Assembly: GCF_004296575.1 (NCBI RefSeq)
Contig: NZ_SAYT01000002.1
Span: forward strand, 797,313 to 861,312
Length of the DNA: 64,000 nucleotides
Direction: 5' to 3'
From: Dyella amyloliquefaciens
GTDB taxonomy: Bacteria; Pseudomonadota; Gammaproteobacteria; Xanthomonadales; Rhodanobacteraceae
The notes below the pieces were generated by a model. It had not been told where the DNA came from, did not search any database, and saw only the letters and a list, made by a program, of their open reading frames with translations. Below, piece by piece: positions 50,837 through 59,259 of the stretch (the first letter of the stretch is position 1; each line of letters starts with the position of its first letter). The position numbers and the translations under genes are program-made.

Positions 50837-51505
50837 TTATGCAGGGACGGTGATGTCGCTCCCGCTCAAGAGCCACCGCCGGTGGACTCGCAACGGGCCC
50901 AGCTGGTCGCGCGCGGCGTAAGTGACGTACTGCAGCTCGCTCGCTTCCAGGCTTGCCGGTGGTATCGCAAGTGCAGCGAGTCGCTGCCTGATCGTATGCG
51001 CGTCCACCTTCCGGCGATACAGGCCCAGGGTGATATGCGGTACGTACGTCGACTGCCGCACTTCGTCGCTGATGTCTCCCAGCAAGGCTCGCCAGCGGGC
51101 GATCCGGCCGTCCCTGTCATCGACGGGTATGAAGGCCGCACTGGCGAAACTGTCGAGCCTCGCCAGCGGCAAGGTCATCCGCCGTCCCGCATGACCGCTC
51201 AACTGCAGCAGCTGTCTTCGCAACAGGTTCCGTGAAAAGTCGTCATCGGCTCGCTTGCGTGCCTGATGAAATCCGCAGACGAAGACCGTCATGTGCGGCT
51301 GGCGATGCGGCGACGGATGCAGGAGATCCGCCAGGCTTTCCCGCGCATAGGCCACATAGTCGAGCAGCTCGGGCTGGACGACGGGCAGGATCCACACGCC
51401 ATAGCGCTCGCGTCCCCGATGCCACTCGGGATAGTCGCGCAATTCGGCCACCAGGGTTTCGGCGGGCCCCGTGTCGGGATCGGAAAACAGCATGCGGTCG
51501 ATCAT
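50837..51505 (-). CDS. 2'-5' RNA ligase-like 2H-phosphoesterase
   Basis: A 222-residue protein distinct from ThpR. Two HxT motifs are present: HMTVFVCGF (about 71) and HITLGLYRRK (about 158), spaced as in the 2H superfamily. These enzymes hydrolyse or form 2',5' or cyclic phosphodiester bonds in RNA or nucleotides; the substrate here is unknown. The start at 51505 (MIDRMLFSDPD) has no clear ribosome site; MLFSDPDTGP at 51493 is an alternative. It is convergent with the Spy-like gene. Confidence 0.82.
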   Translation of the reverse strand: MIDRMLFSDPDTGPAETLVAELRDYPEWHRGRERYGVWILPVVQPELLDYVAYARESLADLLHPSPHRQPHMTVFVCGFHQARKRADDDFSRNLLRRQLLQLSGHAGRRMTLPLARLDSFASAAFIPVDDRDGRIARWRALLGDISDEVRQSTYVPHITLGLYRRKVDAHTIRQRLAALAIPPASLEASELQYVTYAARDQLGPLRVHRRWLLSGSDITVPA

Positions 51506-51671
51506 AACGGGGCAGGCCCTCCCCTGCGCTTCCACCGAAGTCGCGACGCGCCCTCAACCATAGGCGGGCCCGGATAAAAGTCATATCGCCATGGGTCGGG
51601 CGACTCATTAGAGTAGCCCCGCCAGGAGACTTCCTGCGCCCCGCAGGAAGCCAGTGCCCATGGAGACGGTC

Positions 51672-52136
51672 ATGCCCAGCACGCGTCATCCCGCCCTCGC
51701 CGCCACCCTCTGGGGCGGCCTCATCGCTGGCACCGTGGACATCGGTGCAGCATCGCTGATCAGCGGCTACAGCCCCATCGTCATCCTCAAGTACGTCGCA
51801 GGTGGCCTGCTCGGCAAGACCTCGCTCGCCGGAGGTCCCGCCAACGCGGCACTCGGCCTGCTGCTGCAATGGGGCATGTCCATCGTCATCGCGGCGATTT
51901 TCGTGCTTGCGCTGCGCAAGCGCGTCACTAGCCCGCGTACATGGACGGCATGGGGTATTGCCTACGGCGCGGCCGTGTTCGCGGTGATGAACTATGTGGT
52001 CGTCCCGCTTTCCGCGCTGAACAGCACGCCGCACTTCAGCGTATTCAGCTTCATCGCCAATCTGGCCGCCATGTTGTTGTTTGGCTGGATCATCGGGTTT
52101 GTCGCGAGGATCAAGCTGCCTGTCGCCCAGGCATAG
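51672..52136 (+). CDS. Small polytopic inner-membrane protein
   Basis: A 154-residue protein with four predicted membrane helices (about 8-30, 48-62, 67-86, 95-118) and no enzymatic motif. GGLIAGTVDIGAASLISGYSP and SVFSFIANLAAMLLFGWIIGFVARI recall YagU-like conserved membrane proteins, but I would not name the family with certainty. GGAGA lies 5 nt before the ATG at 51672; an in-frame ATG at 51660 is also possible. It is 80 bp before the GIY-YIG gene on the same strand. Confidence 0.7.
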   Translation: MPSTRHPALAATLWGGLIAGTVDIGAASLISGYSPIVILKYVAGGLLGKTSLAGGPANAALGLLLQWGMSIVIAAIFVLALRKRVTSPRTWTAWGIAYGAAVFAVMNYVVVPLSALNSTPHFSVFSFIANLAAMLLFGWIIGFVARIKLPVAQA

Positions 52137-52215
52137 CGCGGCGAGCCGGATTGTCGGCGCGGAATCGAGGCGGCACACTGCCGCCTACCGACCGTGCCTC
52201 GCAACTCGCATAGCC

Positions 52216-52515
52216 ATGGCTTCAACCGCGCAACCCACCTGGTGGCTCTACCTGATCGAATGCCAGGATGGGTCGTACTACGCCGGCATCACCAACGATC
52301 TCGATGCGCGCTATGCCGCCCATGCGTCGGGTCGTGGGGCGCGCTACACGCGCTCACATCCGCCACTGCGCCTGCTTGGTTCGCGCGCCTATGACAATCG
52401 CTCGCAGGCATCGCGCGCCGAATGGGAAATCAAGCAGCTTCCGAAGCATCGGAAGCTCGGCTACCTGACGGAAGCTACCAACGAAGAAGCCGCCATCCCG
52501 GATGCACCGGAATGA
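52216..52515 (+). CDS. GIY-YIG nuclease-superfamily protein (UPF0213-like)
   Basis: A 99-residue single-domain protein. WWLYLIECQDGSYYAGITNDLDARYAAHASGRGARYTRSH contains the GIY-YIG core (here LYL...YAGI) and the conserved Arg and Tyr positions, followed by the family's SRAEWEIKQLPKHRKLGYL. UPF0213 proteins are predicted small nucleases with no confirmed function. The start at 52216 gives the conserved N-terminus. Its 3' end forms half of a hairpin with the convergent M28 peptidase gene. Confidence 0.85.
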   Translation: MASTAQPTWWLYLIECQDGSYYAGITNDLDARYAAHASGRGARYTRSHPPLRLLGSRAYDNRSQASRAEWEIKQLPKHRKLGYLTEATNEEAAIPDAPE

Positions 52516-52525
52516 CGGCTTCTTC
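52483..52525. terminator. Convergent hairpin between GIY-YIG and M28 genes
   Basis: GAAGAAGCCG (52483-52492) pairs with CGGCTTCTTC (52516-52525), continuing inwards through CCATCCCGG/CCGGAATGA with two mismatches to an ATGCA loop. It overlaps the end of the GIY-YIG gene and lies 12 bp past the M28 stop. Confidence 0.65.
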
Positions 52526-52537
52526 CGTCGCGCTAAA

Positions 52538-54844
52538 TCACGACGACTTTTTCAGCATCGCGGTCAGCTTGTCGAGTTGCTCGCGATAGCCATCGAGCGT
52601 CTTTGCGGTAGCGACCGCGTAGCGGTTCGCCTCGTCCCAGCGACGTGCTTCCAGCGCCTCGCGCACGCCCGGCACGGTCTTCACTTCGTAGCCGGTCAAC
52701 ATGCCCGGCGCGTAGATCATGTGCTTGAACCAGGGACGCTCAGGCAAGCCGGAGCTGTCGGTGAGCGACTGTTCCATCCGGCCGATCAGGGCGTTCAGCT
52801 CCTGCTGCTGTGACGGTGCGAGCTTCAACCCGGCCGCGACGCGCTCGTTGTAGGCCGTGTCATAGGCCTGCGCGCTTGCCTTGAGTTTCTTCGCTGCCTC
52901 GTCCAGCGGCGCGAGCCTGATCTCCGGCACATCCGAATCGCGTGCCGGCGAACCCACCGGCCGCGTCGGATCGGACGCCAGCGCGAACGCCTTGCCGTCC
53001 AGCAGCTTGTGCTGCTGCTCGGTGTCCTTGCGGGTGTTGTCGACCAGCTTGTGCAGCTGGTCGACGTAGCGGTCCATGGTGTCGCTGAAATCGCTGAAGC
53101 GCAGCGGCAGCACGTTGGCATCGGCCATGCGCAGCATCACGTGACCCGCGACCTTGGACAGCGCCACGCCGTATTCGAACGTAGGATCGCCGAAGCGCAC
53201 GTAGTGGTCGAAGGAGTCGTACTGCGAGTGGTAGACACCGCCGCTGTCGTCTTCACCGCCGAAGCCCAGGTCGAGCGAGGCAATGCCCAGGTGCTCCAGG
53301 AACGCGCTGTAGTCGGAACCCGAGCCCAGCGCCCCGATCGGCACGTCACCGCCCGTGGCTGCCAGCTTCGCCTCTTCCTTCACCTCGGGCTTGGCGTCCT
53401 TCCCGCTGGCATCCACCAGCAGGCGCGCCCGCATGCGCTCACGCACGCTCACCTTCGTCTCGGGATCGGTGACGCTCTCGGCGGACTGGTTCACCAGATG
53501 CTGCAGCGAATGGCTGCCCTCGGCACGCAGGAAGCCACGGCCATTGGTGTCCGAGTTGAGATAGAGCACGGCTTTCTGCTTGAGCTCGTCGGCGTGCGTC
53601 TCCGCCCATTCGGTGGAACCGAGCAGGCCGGGCTCCTCGCCATCCCAGCTCGCATAAACCAGCGTGCGCTGCGGGCGCCAGCCCTGCTTGTAGAGGGCGC
53701 CGATGGCCTTCGCCTCGGCCAGCAGCGCCGCATTGCCCGAGAGCGGATCCCATGCACCGAACACCCAGCCATCGTGGTGATTGCCGCGCACGATCCACTG
53801 GTCGGGCTCGGTCGAGCCCTTGAGCACCGCGATCACGTCATAGACTGGCTTCTGCCCCCAGTCGGACAGCACCGTGATATGCGCCGGCGCGCTGCTCGGA
53901 CCCATGTGATAAGTCAGCGCCAGCGAGCCGCGCCAGTTCGAGGGCGCTACCGGGCCCGTCAGCGACTTCAGCAGCGGCGTGGCGTCCGCATAGGAAATCG
54001 GCAGCACCGGAATCTTCAGGATGGTCTTGGCGTCCTTGAGCGCGAGGCGCTTGGCGTTCGCCGTCGAACCATAGCCCGGGGTCAGCGGATCGCCGGGATA
54101 CTGCTGCATGTCGGCCACCGAACCACGCTGCACCCCGTCCTCCGGGCGCCAGCCGCCTTCCGGATAGGTGTCGCCGTGGGCATAGCCGTCGTCATGCGGA
54201 TCGGAATAGATCAGGCAGCCCACGGCGCCGTGTTCCTGCGCGAGCTTGGGCTTGAGGCCGCGCCAGCCGCCGCCGTAACGGGTGATGACGATCTTGCCGC
54301 GGACGTCGATACCGCGGCGCGCCAGTTCCTTGTAGTCGTCCGGCATGCCGTAGTTGACGTACACCAGCGGCGCGGTGACGTCACCGTCGCCACCGTAGAC
54401 GTTGTAGGGCGGCAAGGCATTTTCGCGAATGCCCGAAGTGGCGTCGCCTGCCACGGCCGGCTCTCTCAGCTTGGCCGTGTACGGCTTCGGTCCCTTCAGC
54501 TCCAGCGCCACCTTCTTCGGCGTGGGATACAGCACGTTGAAGGTCTCGATATGGGCATCCCACCCCCATTCCTTGAACTTCGCCAGCATGAATTCGGCGT
54601 TGGCCTTGTCGTGCGGCGAACCCACCTGGTTGGGCAGCGAGGACATCTGCTTGAGCCATTCGCGCTGGTCCGCCGGATCGAGCAACGCGTCGAAGCGCTG
54701 CTCCAGGCTTTGCTGCGCCGCCGCACCATCCTGGGAGAACCCCAGCATGCCGTTGCCGTGGCTTGAATCGTCCACTGCCAAAGCGCTGCCCATCGTCGCC
54801 AACAGGCAGGCCGCCAGCAGCGGCCGGATCGTCAATCGGGTCAT
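52538..54844 (-). CDS. Exported M28 metallopeptidase, glutamate carboxypeptidase II-like
   Basis: A 768-residue secreted zinc peptidase. Signal peptide about 1-22 (ending GSALAVD). A protease-associated (PA) domain is inserted early (about 155-290, YVNYGMPDDYKELARRGIDVRGKIVI). The M28 core has zinc residues in RGNHHDGWVFGAWDPLSGNAAL, WDGEEPGLLGSTEWAE, YLNSDTNGRGF and SQYDSFDHYVRFGD, and a C-terminal transferrin-receptor-like dimerisation domain (about 620-760) is present. Family members release C-terminal Glu/Asp or free amino acids from peptides. GGGGAGAAGG precedes the ATG at 54844. Confidence 0.93.
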   Translation of the reverse strand: MTRLTIRPLLAACLLATMGSALAVDDSSHGNGMLGFSQDGAAAQQSLEQRFDALLDPADQREWLKQMSSLPNQVGSPHDKANAEFMLAKFKEWGWDAHIETFNVLYPTPKKVALELKGPKPYTAKLREPAVAGDATSGIRENALPPYNVYGGDGDVTAPLVYVNYGMPDDYKELARRGIDVRGKIVITRYGGGWRGLKPKLAQEHGAVGCLIYSDPHDDGYAHGDTYPEGGWRPEDGVQRGSVADMQQYPGDPLTPGYGSTANAKRLALKDAKTILKIPVLPISYADATPLLKSLTGPVAPSNWRGSLALTYHMGPSSAPAHITVLSDWGQKPVYDVIAVLKGSTEPDQWIVRGNHHDGWVFGAWDPLSGNAALLAEAKAIGALYKQGWRPQRTLVYASWDGEEPGLLGSTEWAETHADELKQKAVLYLNSDTNGRGFLRAEGSHSLQHLVNQSAESVTDPETKVSVRERMRARLLVDASGKDAKPEVKEEAKLAATGGDVPIGALGSGSDYSAFLEHLGIASLDLGFGGEDDSGGVYHSQYDSFDHYVRFGDPTFEYGVALSKVAGHVMLRMADANVLPLRFSDFSDTMDRYVDQLHKLVDNTRKDTEQQHKLLDGKAFALASDPTRPVGSPARDSDVPEIRLAPLDEAAKKLKASAQAYDTAYNERVAAGLKLAPSQQQELNALIGRMEQSLTDSSGLPERPWFKHMIYAPGMLTGYEVKTVPGVREALEARRWDEANRYAVATAKTLDGYREQLDKLTAMLKKSS

Positions 54845-55058
54845 GCCCTTCTCTCCCCAGATAGTCATGCCAAGTCCCGGCGCGGCCGGTTGGCCGGCAC
54901 CCCGTCACGAACGCGGCTCCGTGCCACCGGAGCCATGTCGCCAAAACGCTGTCGCGTCAGTTATAGCAAGCATCAAGACGCCATCGCGTAGGACAGAGGT
55001 CACGCTTTGGCAGCCCGGACGCTCGGACGCCGAAGCGCCCCGCAAGAGGCTGCGATGA

Positions 55059-56504
55059 CTAGCCGGCCGGACGGGACGCCTTCCACGCCGCCAGGCGGGC
55101 CTGGATGTAGCGGTCGTAATCGGCCTCGGTGTGCAGGCTGGGCATGGTGTGCGCCGTGTCGCCATGCGCATCCGGTACCGGCAACGCAGCCACCAGCTCG
55201 GCGTACACCTGCTGCAGATGGGAAGGTCGGCCGGCGGCGGGATTGGTCCCCTGCGAAAGCGGCGGCGAGACGCCCGACAGCGGATCGTCGGTGCGCGGTG
55301 CCGCGAGGCTGAGCGCCGCGCTCACGTCGGGGGCCACGGCGTCGCGCGCGGTCAGGTTCGGCACGCCCCAGCGCGCCTCCGCGGTGCGCAGGATCGAGGT
55401 GTGATCGAACGGCATCGACGATGCCGGGACGCGCAGCACGGTCCCGGCGGGAATCCATGGCGAGATCAGCAACGTCGGCACACGCGGCCCGAAACGCTTG
55501 AAGTCGAAACCGAACTCGCCGGCGCTGGCATCGGGCGGTACCGCATCGGTGGGCGGCGCCACGTGGTCGTAACAGCCACCATGCTCGTCGTAGGTCACGA
55601 TCAGCAGGGTCTCGTTCCATGCCGGGCTGCTGCGCAGTGCCGTGTAGACGTCATGGATCAACTGCTCGCCCAGGGCCACGTCATAGTTGGGGTGCTGGCT
55701 GTTGCCGCTGGAGCCCCAGCTGGGCTCAAGAAAACTGTAGGACGCGAGCGTGCCATTGGCCGCGGCCGCCTGGAAATCCGCGAAAAGACCGAAGTTGGTG
55801 TCGGGCTCGCTGACCAGGTCCGGAAAAGTCATGCGGGTGAGCGGATCGCTCGTATAACCGTAGATCATCCATGACACGCCCTGTTTGCCCAGGGCTGCGT
55901 AAATGGTCGCAGCGGCGAACGACTTGGTGCTGTCGTCCATATGCCCCAGGGATGTCCCTGCGTGCACGAAGGCCCGATTGGGCAGGGTTTCGGTGGGCAC
56001 GGAACCGAACCAGTGATCGCACACGGCAAAGCCGCGTGCCAGCGCCGAGAGCACGGGCAGGGTCTGGGGCGTGTGCATGCCCATGATGTCGGCCGCCACG
56101 GTGCCCGGCAGGATCGACCACTTCTCCTTGGCCTCCCACACCAGGGTGCTGTCGAAATTGCCCACAAAGCCCTGGTTGGTGGCTATGGGCGGCGTGGGTG
56201 CCGTGCTGCTGCCGAACAGCTGGGCATTCGTGGCCGCGTAGCCCTCGCCGGGATCGGCGCCCGGCATGTAGTAGGTGCTGGCGGTGGCGGGCGAAATCGC
56301 GAACACCGACACCGGGGCCGCACCGGTGACCGCCGGATTCGACTCCTTGCCCGTCAGCCCTTCGAAGGGCTGTCCTGTCGGCGACACGTTGCCACTATCG
56401 GCATAGAGATAGCCGAGCATGTGGTCGAACGAGCGGTTCTCCAGCATGAGCACGACGATATGGTTGATCGCCGCCAGGGCCTGCGGAGCGTTCTTCTTTG
56501 GCAT
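55059..56504 (-). CDS. Phospholipase C/acid phosphatase-family phosphoesterase without visible signal peptide
   Basis: A 481-residue alkaline-phosphatase-superfamily enzyme of the bacterial phospholipase C family. The catalytic/metal block HIVVLMLENRSFDHMLGYLY lies near the N-terminus (about 15-34). Later motifs include LPNRAFVHAGTSLG, YDEHGGCYDHVAPP and PFDHTSILRTAEARWG. Most family members are exported by Tat; here the first residues are MPKKNAPQALAAINHIVVLML with no signal, so it may be cytoplasmic or mis-started. The start at 56504 follows GAGG by 9 nt; the GGG-rich upstream frame starting at 56543 adds MGDPQPVTQRQHV without a signal either. Confidence 0.85.
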   Translation of the reverse strand: MPKKNAPQALAAINHIVVLMLENRSFDHMLGYLYADSGNVSPTGQPFEGLTGKESNPAVTGAAPVSVFAISPATASTYYMPGADPGEGYAATNAQLFGSSTAPTPPIATNQGFVGNFDSTLVWEAKEKWSILPGTVAADIMGMHTPQTLPVLSALARGFAVCDHWFGSVPTETLPNRAFVHAGTSLGHMDDSTKSFAAATIYAALGKQGVSWMIYGYTSDPLTRMTFPDLVSEPDTNFGLFADFQAAAANGTLASYSFLEPSWGSSGNSQHPNYDVALGEQLIHDVYTALRSSPAWNETLLIVTYDEHGGCYDHVAPPTDAVPPDASAGEFGFDFKRFGPRVPTLLISPWIPAGTVLRVPASSMPFDHTSILRTAEARWGVPNLTARDAVAPDVSAALSLAAPRTDDPLSGVSPPLSQGTNPAAGRPSHLQQVYAELVAALPVPDAHGDTAHTMPSLHTEADYDRYIQARLAAWKASRPAG

Positions 56505-56720
56505 GACGTGCTGCCTCTGCGTCACGGGTTGTGGATCCCCCATCGCTTCACGAGCCCGGCGATTCCAACACGCATGAATGTCGCTGGCGTGACCCGCCGC
56601 TGACCCGGCGGCCGTCGTTCAGCGAAACGAACCGCCTACTGAAGTTTCCGACCGGCATGCCGATACACCGGACATGCCTCGATCACGGGTGCGCATCGCG
56701 CCCCATCGCGCGGGAACGAC

Positions 56721-57341
56721 ATGCTGCAATCGCCACCGAACATCGCTTACCTCAAGGCCGCCTGGGCCGCGTTCGCCGGCATCAGTGGCGTGAACGCCGG
56801 CCAGAGCTACGAAGCGGCCGGCCTGAGCTTCTCGCGCATCAATCACTCCACGCTGGTGCTCAAGAACCGCGTGCAGGTGTCCACCATGCCCGTGCACTAC
56901 ACCAGGCACGAGCTACGCACGGGCTTCCTGGGCCGCATCGAGAACGAAGTTCGCAAGGCCGCCGCCCAGATGGAAAGCGTGCTGCTGCGTGAACTGAGCA
57001 TTCCCTACGGGCACGAGCTGGTGATCGAGCTGGAGGAGTGCCTGCGCCAGCTTCGCCGTCGCGGCCACCGCTCGCTCACCATCCAGGTGAAGCCGTCCGA
57101 CCACGAGGCTCTGGAGACCCGGGCGCAGATCGAGATGCGTGTCTTCCTCGACTCGCCGAGGGCCTGCGTGTTCGCCAACCTCTCCGATGCGTCCGGTACC
57201 CGGCAGGTCGATGTGCTCGCCCAGGCCGCCAAGCGCGAGCGCGTACCGCGCGCCGGCACCTATGCCGAGCTGGCGCAGCAGATCACGGAAACCATCAACG
57301 CCGCCGTGGCGCCTTACCTCACCGAGCGTCTCGCCGCCTGA
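56721..57341 (+). CDS. Hypothetical protein of unknown family
   Basis: A 206-residue soluble protein. I do not recognise the family. It has no signal peptide or membrane segment. The middle (about 68-115) is rich in charged helices (RTGFLGRIENEVRKAAAQMESVLLRELSIPYGHELVIELEECLRQLRRRGHRS). A beta-rich segment follows (LTIQVKPSDHEALETRAQIEMRVFLDSPRACVFANLS) and a C-terminal helix ends it. GGGAA lies 5 nt before the ATG. It is divergent from the phospholipase gene and 172 bp before the DUF899 gene. Confidence 0.65.
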   Translation: MLQSPPNIAYLKAAWAAFAGISGVNAGQSYEAAGLSFSRINHSTLVLKNRVQVSTMPVHYTRHELRTGFLGRIENEVRKAAAQMESVLLRELSIPYGHELVIELEECLRQLRRRGHRSLTIQVKPSDHEALETRAQIEMRVFLDSPRACVFANLSDASGTRQVDVLAQAAKRERVPRAGTYAELAQQITETINAAVAPYLTERLAA

Positions 57342-57513
57342 CGCGACGGCTGCCGCGAGGCCCCGACCCGAACGGCAGCCCCGTCCGGGGCCATGTCGAA
57401 ATCCCGCTTCCTCGTTCGTCTCCCAAGGGAGACGTCTTCACATCGGCGAGCATGTCGGGTGGAGCAACGTCGCGTGCCTGAACAGCCCCACGCCACTGTC
57501 GAGGTCATCTGTC

Positions 57514-58227
57514 ATGAACGATGTTGCCACCCTGGTCCCTGCCGCCGAGCTCGTGCGACGCAACGGCATGCGCTTTCCGCGCGAAAGCGAGGCGTACCGT
57601 CGCGCTCGCGACGCGCTGCTCGCCGAAGAAATCGAGCTCCGCCGGCAGATCGAGCGCGTGGCGGTACAGCGCCGCGCCCTGCCGCCCGGCCCCGAAGTGC
57701 AGGGCGACTACCGCTTCATGGGCGAGAACGGTCCGGTCGATTTCGCCGGCCTGTTCGGCGACAAGCAGACCCTGATCACCTACAGCTACATGTACGGCCC
57801 GCAGCGCGAGCACCCCTGCCCCATGTGCACCTCGCTGCTCAGCGCCTGGGACGGCGAAGCACGCGACATCGGCCAGCGCGTTTCGCTGGCGGTCATCGCG
57901 CGTTCGCCGATCGAACGCCTCGTCGCGTTCAAGAAGCAGCGCGGATGGCAGGCGTTGCGCCTGTACACCGACCTCACCGGTGATTTCAGCCGTGACTACA
58001 ACGCCATCGGCGAAAACGACGGCGACGAGCCCGCCTTCAACGTGTTCACCCGCCGCGACGGCGTCATCCGCCTGTTCTGGGCCGGCGAAATGGGCTTCGC
58101 CACGGCGGACCCCGGCCAGGATCCGCGCGGCGCGCCGGACCTGATGCCGTTGTGGACCGTGCTCGACTCCACGCCCGAAGGACGCGGCACGGACTGGTAC
58201 CCCAAGCTGGACTATCCGAACGGCTGA
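57514..58227 (+). CDS. DUF899 thioredoxin-like protein
   Basis: A 237-residue soluble protein of the DUF899 family (thioredoxin-like fold, predicted dithiol-disulfide isomerase or peroxiredoxin-like). It has the family motif MYGPQREHPCPMCTSLLSAWDGE with a CPMC active-site-like pair at about 104-107, and QGDYRFMGENGPVDFAGLFGDKQTLITYSYM before it. The C-terminal LPLWTVLDSTPEGRGTDWYPKLDY is typical. Function is not established experimentally for the family. GAGG lies 8 nt before the ATG at 57514. Confidence 0.85.
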   Translation: MNDVATLVPAAELVRRNGMRFPRESEAYRRARDALLAEEIELRRQIERVAVQRRALPPGPEVQGDYRFMGENGPVDFAGLFGDKQTLITYSYMYGPQREHPCPMCTSLLSAWDGEARDIGQRVSLAVIARSPIERLVAFKKQRGWQALRLYTDLTGDFSRDYNAIGENDGDEPAFNVFTRRDGVIRLFWAGEMGFATADPGQDPRGAPDLMPLWTVLDSTPEGRGTDWYPKLDYPNG

Positions 58228-58238
58228 GACTCGCCCCC

Positions 58239-58274
58239 GGTTCGATGGCGCAGCGCTGCCTGCGCCATCGAACC
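58239..58274. terminator. Bidirectional terminator hairpin
   Basis: GGTTCGATGGCGCAG (58239-58253) and CTGCGCCATCGAACC (58260-58274) pair perfectly over 15 bp with a CGCTGC loop, between the convergent DUF899 and VOC genes. It lacks a T tract. Confidence 0.75.
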
Positions 58275-58282
58275 CGTTGCCG

Positions 58283-58690
58283 TCAAGGCATCGGCTTCAT
58301 GCAGTTGACCATCCATGCCTTGCCGTAGCGGTCGACCAGCATGCCGAACCGCCTGGCCCAGAAGGTTTCCGCGATGGGCATGGTCACCTCCCCGCCCTCC
58401 GCAAGCGCATCGAACACGCGCTCGGCCTCGGCTTCGCTGTCGACCGTGATGTTCACGCACCCCTTGGCGCTCTTGTTGCCTGGCGGGCCATCGGCGCCCA
58501 TCAGGACGCCGCCCGAGCTTTCCAGCGTGTTGTGCATGATGCGCCCATGGGTCTCCTTGGGCATCTCGCCGGCGATCGGCGACTCTCCGTAGGTCGTCCG
58601 GTACGCGATGGTTCCCTTGAAGACCTTCGCGTAGAAGTCGAACGCCTCCCTGCACTGCCCGTCAAAGTCGAGATAGGGGATGAACTGCAT
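58283..58690 (-). CDS. VOC family protein, PhnB-like
   Basis: A 135-residue protein of the PhnB-like glyoxalase-fold group. FIPYLDFDGQCREAFDFYAKVFKGTI is the typical start, followed by HGRIMHNTLESSGGVLMGADG and VFDALAEGGEVTMPIAETFWARRFGMLVDRYGKAWMVN. Such proteins are widespread, often of unassigned function. GAGGAG precedes the ATG at 58690. It is convergent with DUF899 across a perfect hairpin. Confidence 0.88.
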   Translation of the reverse strand: MQFIPYLDFDGQCREAFDFYAKVFKGTIAYRTTYGESPIAGEMPKETHGRIMHNTLESSGGVLMGADGPPGNKSAKGCVNITVDSEAEAERVFDALAEGGEVTMPIAETFWARRFGMLVDRYGKAWMVNCMKPMP

Positions 58691-58873
58691 GGCTGACTCC
58701 TCTTGTGTGGTCCGCATCGCCATCGGCGACCCGTGAATACGACGAAGACGCTCGCCTCGAATCGATACGATGGTGGAATGCACCTTGTCACGGGTGCGTC
58801 ACGGTCAGCCGGCACGCTTGCAGTCGAGCGGAGTGCCGGGCACTCTTTCACGTTTTCACCAAGCGGAAGCGTC

Positions 58874-59137
58874 ATGTCCAAGCAAGAAAACATCCTCCAG
58901 ATCATCCCCGCGACCGGCTGGGTCGCCGTCTACGACGTGGACGGCGTGGAAACCGCCGAGTCGGTCGTCTGCTTTGCGCTGGTGGAAGGCGACGGCCGTG
59001 GCGTGCGCGCGATGCGTGCCGATGGCAAGCGCATTGCCTTCGCCGACGAAGCCGCCAACTTCCTGCGCGTGGAAGAGCTGGCCGACTTCGAGGATGAAGA
59101 CGAAGAAGAGGAAGAGGACGAGGAAGACGAAGAGTAA
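58874..59137 (+). CDS. Small protein with highly acidic C-terminal tail
   Basis: An 87-residue protein of unknown function. The N-terminal 60 residues look like a small beta-rich domain (IIPATGWVAVYDVDGVETAESVVCFALVEGDGRGVRAM). From about residue 72 the tail is almost pure Glu/Asp (DFEDEDEEEEEDEEDEE), reminiscent of DNA-mimic or chaperone-like acidic tails. GCGGAAG lies upstream of the ATG at 58874. It ends 34 bp before a strong hairpin. No relatives are recognised by eye. Confidence 0.7.
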   Translation: MSKQENILQIIPATGWVAVYDVDGVETAESVVCFALVEGDGRGVRAMRADGKRIAFADEAANFLRVEELADFEDEDEEEEEDEEDEE

Positions 59138-59171
59138 GGCTGACGCCGGCTCCTCCCAGCTTCGCATCCCG

Positions 59172-59204
59172 CAAGGCCGCCACGCTTCAATGCTGGCGGC
59201 CTTG
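59172..59204. terminator. Terminator between acidic-tail and DyP genes
   Basis: CAAGGCCGCCA (59172-59182) and TGGCGGCCTTG (59194-59204) pair over 11 bp with a CGCTTCAATGC loop and TTCGTT after it, in the convergent gap. Confidence 0.8.
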
Positions 59205-59259
59205 TTCGTTGAGGAGTTGCGCTGCTGGCGGCCCGGCTGACCCGGGCCATTCCGGTACG

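Noticed and set aside
53009-54766. A 585-codon plus-strand frame opposite the M28 peptidase
   Set aside because: The M28 gene has all its metal motifs; the opposite frame has none and is a GC-rich shadow.
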